Assembly: GCA_937998355.1 (NCBI GenBank)
Contig: CALLDI010000007.1
Location: 62,001-126,000 of the forward strand
DNA length: 64,000 nt
DNA from: an uncultured Eggerthella sp.
Lineage (GTDB): Bacteria > Actinomycetota > Coriobacteriia > Coriobacteriales > Eggerthellaceae
Direction of reading: 5' to 3'
Positions 62,370-64,000 of this stretch are shown piece after piece; positions within the stretch are counted from its first letter, which is position 1, and each line of letters starts with the position of its first letter. Below the pieces are notes generated by a model. It saw only the letters and a list, made by a program, of their open reading frames with translations, did no database searches and was not told where the DNA came from. A program made the translations under genes and the position numbers.

Positions 62370-63118
62370 GGTGGAAACGACAAGCACGGTGGCTCTTCTG
62401 CATCGGAGCCACACTTCTCATCATCTCTTCAGGGGTCCTGATCAGCCTCTATCTTATGGGAGCGCGTTCTAATCCCACCCCGAGCCCTAACGACAGCTTC
62501 TTCGGCTTGGAACGCTTGATGGATGCGCCCGCAGATTCAGACGACGGTTTCGTCAAGGTCGATTGGGAGTACTGGGAGCAGATCAACCCAGATATAGTCG
62601 GTTGGGTGAACATCGAGGATACGAGGATCAACTATCCTATCTTGCGCGCACCAGCGGACAATCCTACGTACTATCTTCACCACGATATCTATCGCAACTA
62701 CAGCGTCTACGGTGTTCCTTGTCTCGATACAGACGATGCGCAATCCGACCTACTCACGCTCAACGCCATCGTCTACGGGCATCACATGGACAACGGCTCG
62801 ATGTTCAGCGACTTCGCCTCCTACGACGATGAAACCTACGCGCGCGAGCACGCCACGATCTACTTACAGACGCCCGCTGGAAAACAACGCTTGAAGGTGG
62901 CCTACGCTTGCATCATCGACGGAGATGCGACCGAAAAGAGAACCCAGTTCACAGATGAAGAGGAATTTCGAACCTGGTATGAAGAACAGCGATCGAATGC
63001 CTGCATGGTGCTCGACGATACATGCACGCCACCATACATCGTCACGTTCTGCACGTGCTCATACCATCAGTTCAGCAATGAGCGCACTTTGGTCGTTTGC
63101 ATCCCTGACTACGCGTGA
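62366..63118 (+). CDS. Class B sortase
   Basis: 250 residues, ATGA-coupled to the InlB-repeat gene. A type II membrane anchor (LFCIGATLLIISSGVLISLY) is followed by the catalytic domain with His139 in YGHHM, Cys231 in TFCTCSY and Arg240 in NERTLVV. The spacing fits class B more than class A or C. Its likely substrates are the two AKTG proteins upstream, which carry [FY]AKTG instead of NPQTN or LPXTG. The end overlaps rlmD by 10 bases. Confidence 0.9.
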   Translation: MRWKRQARWLFCIGATLLIISSGVLISLYLMGARSNPTPSPNDSFFGLERLMDAPADSDDGFVKVDWEYWEQINPDIVGWVNIEDTRINYPILRAPADNPTYYLHHDIYRNYSVYGVPCLDTDDAQSDLLTLNAIVYGHHMDNGSMFSDFASYDDETYAREHATIYLQTPAGKQRLKVAYACIIDGDATEKRTQFTDEEEFRTWYEEQRSNACMVLDDTCTPPYIVTFCTCSYHQFSNERTLVVCIPDYA

Positions 63119-64000
63119 TCGAGCACGACGATGTTCTCGATGTGGTCGGTATGCGGGAACATATCGACTGGCTGGATCGTCTTCAAGCTATAGCCTCCGC
63201 GCTGCAGCGCTGCGACATCGCGAACCTGCGTCTTGGGATTACAAGAGATGTAAACAATGCGCTTCGGTTGCAGATGCACCGTCGCCTCCAGAAATTCCTC
63301 GCTCGCGCCCGCACGCGGCGGATCCATGAATAGCACGTCGATCGATCCCTCGCGTTGCGCCAGCTCATTCATGAACTCGCCCGCATCCTGAGCGACGAAC
63401 GTCGCGTTATCGATACCATTGTGTTTCGCGTTATTGCGCGCGTCGACGATAGCGGCTGCAACCTTGTCGACACCGATCACGCCTGCAGCGATGGTGCTCT
63501 GCTTGGCAGGATCGCTCGCATCTACATCATGCGCCGAATCATCAAAACCCGGTTTGTTCTTGTTCGCTCGATCAGTCTCCCCTTGCGCCTCGCATGATGT
63601 CTTCTCTTGCAGCGCGCGAGCCGCAACAAGGCCTATCGTTCCCGTGCCACAATACGCATCGAGGATACGTTCGTCGCCTTTCAGATCCGCAAGCTCGATC
63701 GCTCTTCGATAGAGCTCTTCTGTCTGAGTCGCATTCACCTGGTAGAAGGAATGAGACGAGATACGGAAGCTCAGCCCGCACAGCTTGTCAAGGATGAAAC
63801 CTGGTCCATAGAGCGCTCTCTCCTTGCCATCTCCCAAGATCACATTCGTATTGCGCGTGTTCACGTTCTGAACGATGGTGATGATCTCAGGACAGCGCTT
63901 CGCCAGATCGCGGCAGAAGCTCTTCGCTCCCGGAAACGCCTCGCCATTGGTGACGAGCGTCACCAGCACCTCGCCACTTTGGTGCCCGACGCGCACGATC
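63109..64000 (-). CDS. rlmD: 23S rRNA (uracil-1939)-C5-methyltransferase RlmD, 5' end missing
   Basis: The C-terminal 297 or so residues of a RumA/TrmA-family enzyme. FYQVNATQTEELY, motif I LDAYCGTGTIGL, VLFMDPPRAGA (motif IV) and the catalytic YISCNPKTQVRDV Cys are present, with the general-base Glu near ENIVVLDH. An insert of about 45 residues (rich in Asp, Lys and Gly) between motifs I and II is unusual. The N-terminal TRAM domain and cluster cysteines lie beyond 64000. Which uracil or tRNA position is modified is assigned from family only. Confidence 0.88.
   Translation of the reverse strand, partial: IVRVGHQSGEVLVTLVTNGEAFPGAKSFCRDLAKRCPEIITIVQNVNTRNTNVILGDGKERALYGPGFILDKLCGLSFRISSHSFYQVNATQTEELYRRAIELADLKGDERILDAYCGTGTIGLVAARALQEKTSCEAQGETDRANKNKPGFDDSAHDVDASDPAKQSTIAAGVIGVDKVAAAIVDARNNAKHNGIDNATFVAQDAGEFMNELAQREGSIDVLFMDPPRAGASEEFLEATVHLQPKRIVYISCNPKTQVRDVAALQRGGYSLKTIQPVDMFPHTDHIENIVVLDHA

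Overview
The window is high-GC bacterial DNA whose gene content fits an actinobacterium of class Coriobacteriia, most likely family Eggerthellaceae. The clues are the long single-chain PurL of the Gram-positive type, an AmmeMemoRadiSam A/B fusion, an m-DAP dehydrogenase, VaFE/Cna-B surface proteins with AKTG-type sorting signals beside a class B sortase, and BaiA-like SDRs. The genus cannot be fixed from sequence alone. I see no rRNA, tRNA, CRISPR array, transposase or integrase.

Layout. 1-6700: purL (minus) with a partial gene behind it, thrH, a winged-helix remnant and a MerR regulator. 6700-10300: an uncharacterised envelope block (XRE regulator, 49-aa membrane peptide, two DUF4230 proteins, EcsC-like protein, lipoprotein) with more A/T-rich codon choice than its neighbours. 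10300-16410 (minus): queD-queE-queC-queF run directly into a K+ channel, a ClC channel and a methyltransferase, behind a candidate preQ1 riboswitch. 16770-20024: AmmeMemoRadiSam pair and a glutamine amidotransferase-like hydrolase. 20400-24160 (minus): nadA-nadB-nadC-niaR. 24400-30920: YeiH-type exporter, ddh, a presequence-protease-like M16C peptidase and an Ala/Pro-rich membrane protein. 31460-35080: thiS-thiF-thiG-thiH-thiE. 35200-42500: TatD, TcdA, a BaeRF-like protein, a tyrosine phosphatase, a cation/H+ antiporter and a second ClC channel. 42500-50400: NAD(P)H oxidoreductase, CmpB-type membrane protein, a SAM-linked DNA-repair pair behind LexA-like boxes, serC, an ABC1 kinase and a phasin-like protein. 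50570-53270: two SDRs and an aldo-keto reductase. 53490-64000: a lipoprotein gene with an amber codon in its signal peptide, gshA, a Cna-B/VaFE adhesin split by one in-frame TGA, an InlB-repeat surface protein, sortase B and the 3' part of rlmD.

The most unusual signal is non-coding. Three unrelated families of roughly 100-160 bp elements (A: three copies; B: three; C: two plus one partial) lie between genes. Each family has a conserved core. The outer arms are long inverted repeats, perfect or nearly so, but their sequence differs in every copy. In one copy the arm contains the last bases of the adjacent tatD gene. Transposon ends are normally the conserved part, so this is the reverse of the usual pattern and deserves genome-wide follow-up.

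Functionally the window carries NAD and thiazole synthesis, queuosine-precursor synthesis, late purine synthesis, serine synthesis through SerC and the ThrH-type phosphatase, gamma-glutamylcysteine synthesis, ion transport and a sortase-anchored surface locus. Two of its surface-associated genes are each interrupted by a single nonsense codon in an otherwise intact frame.
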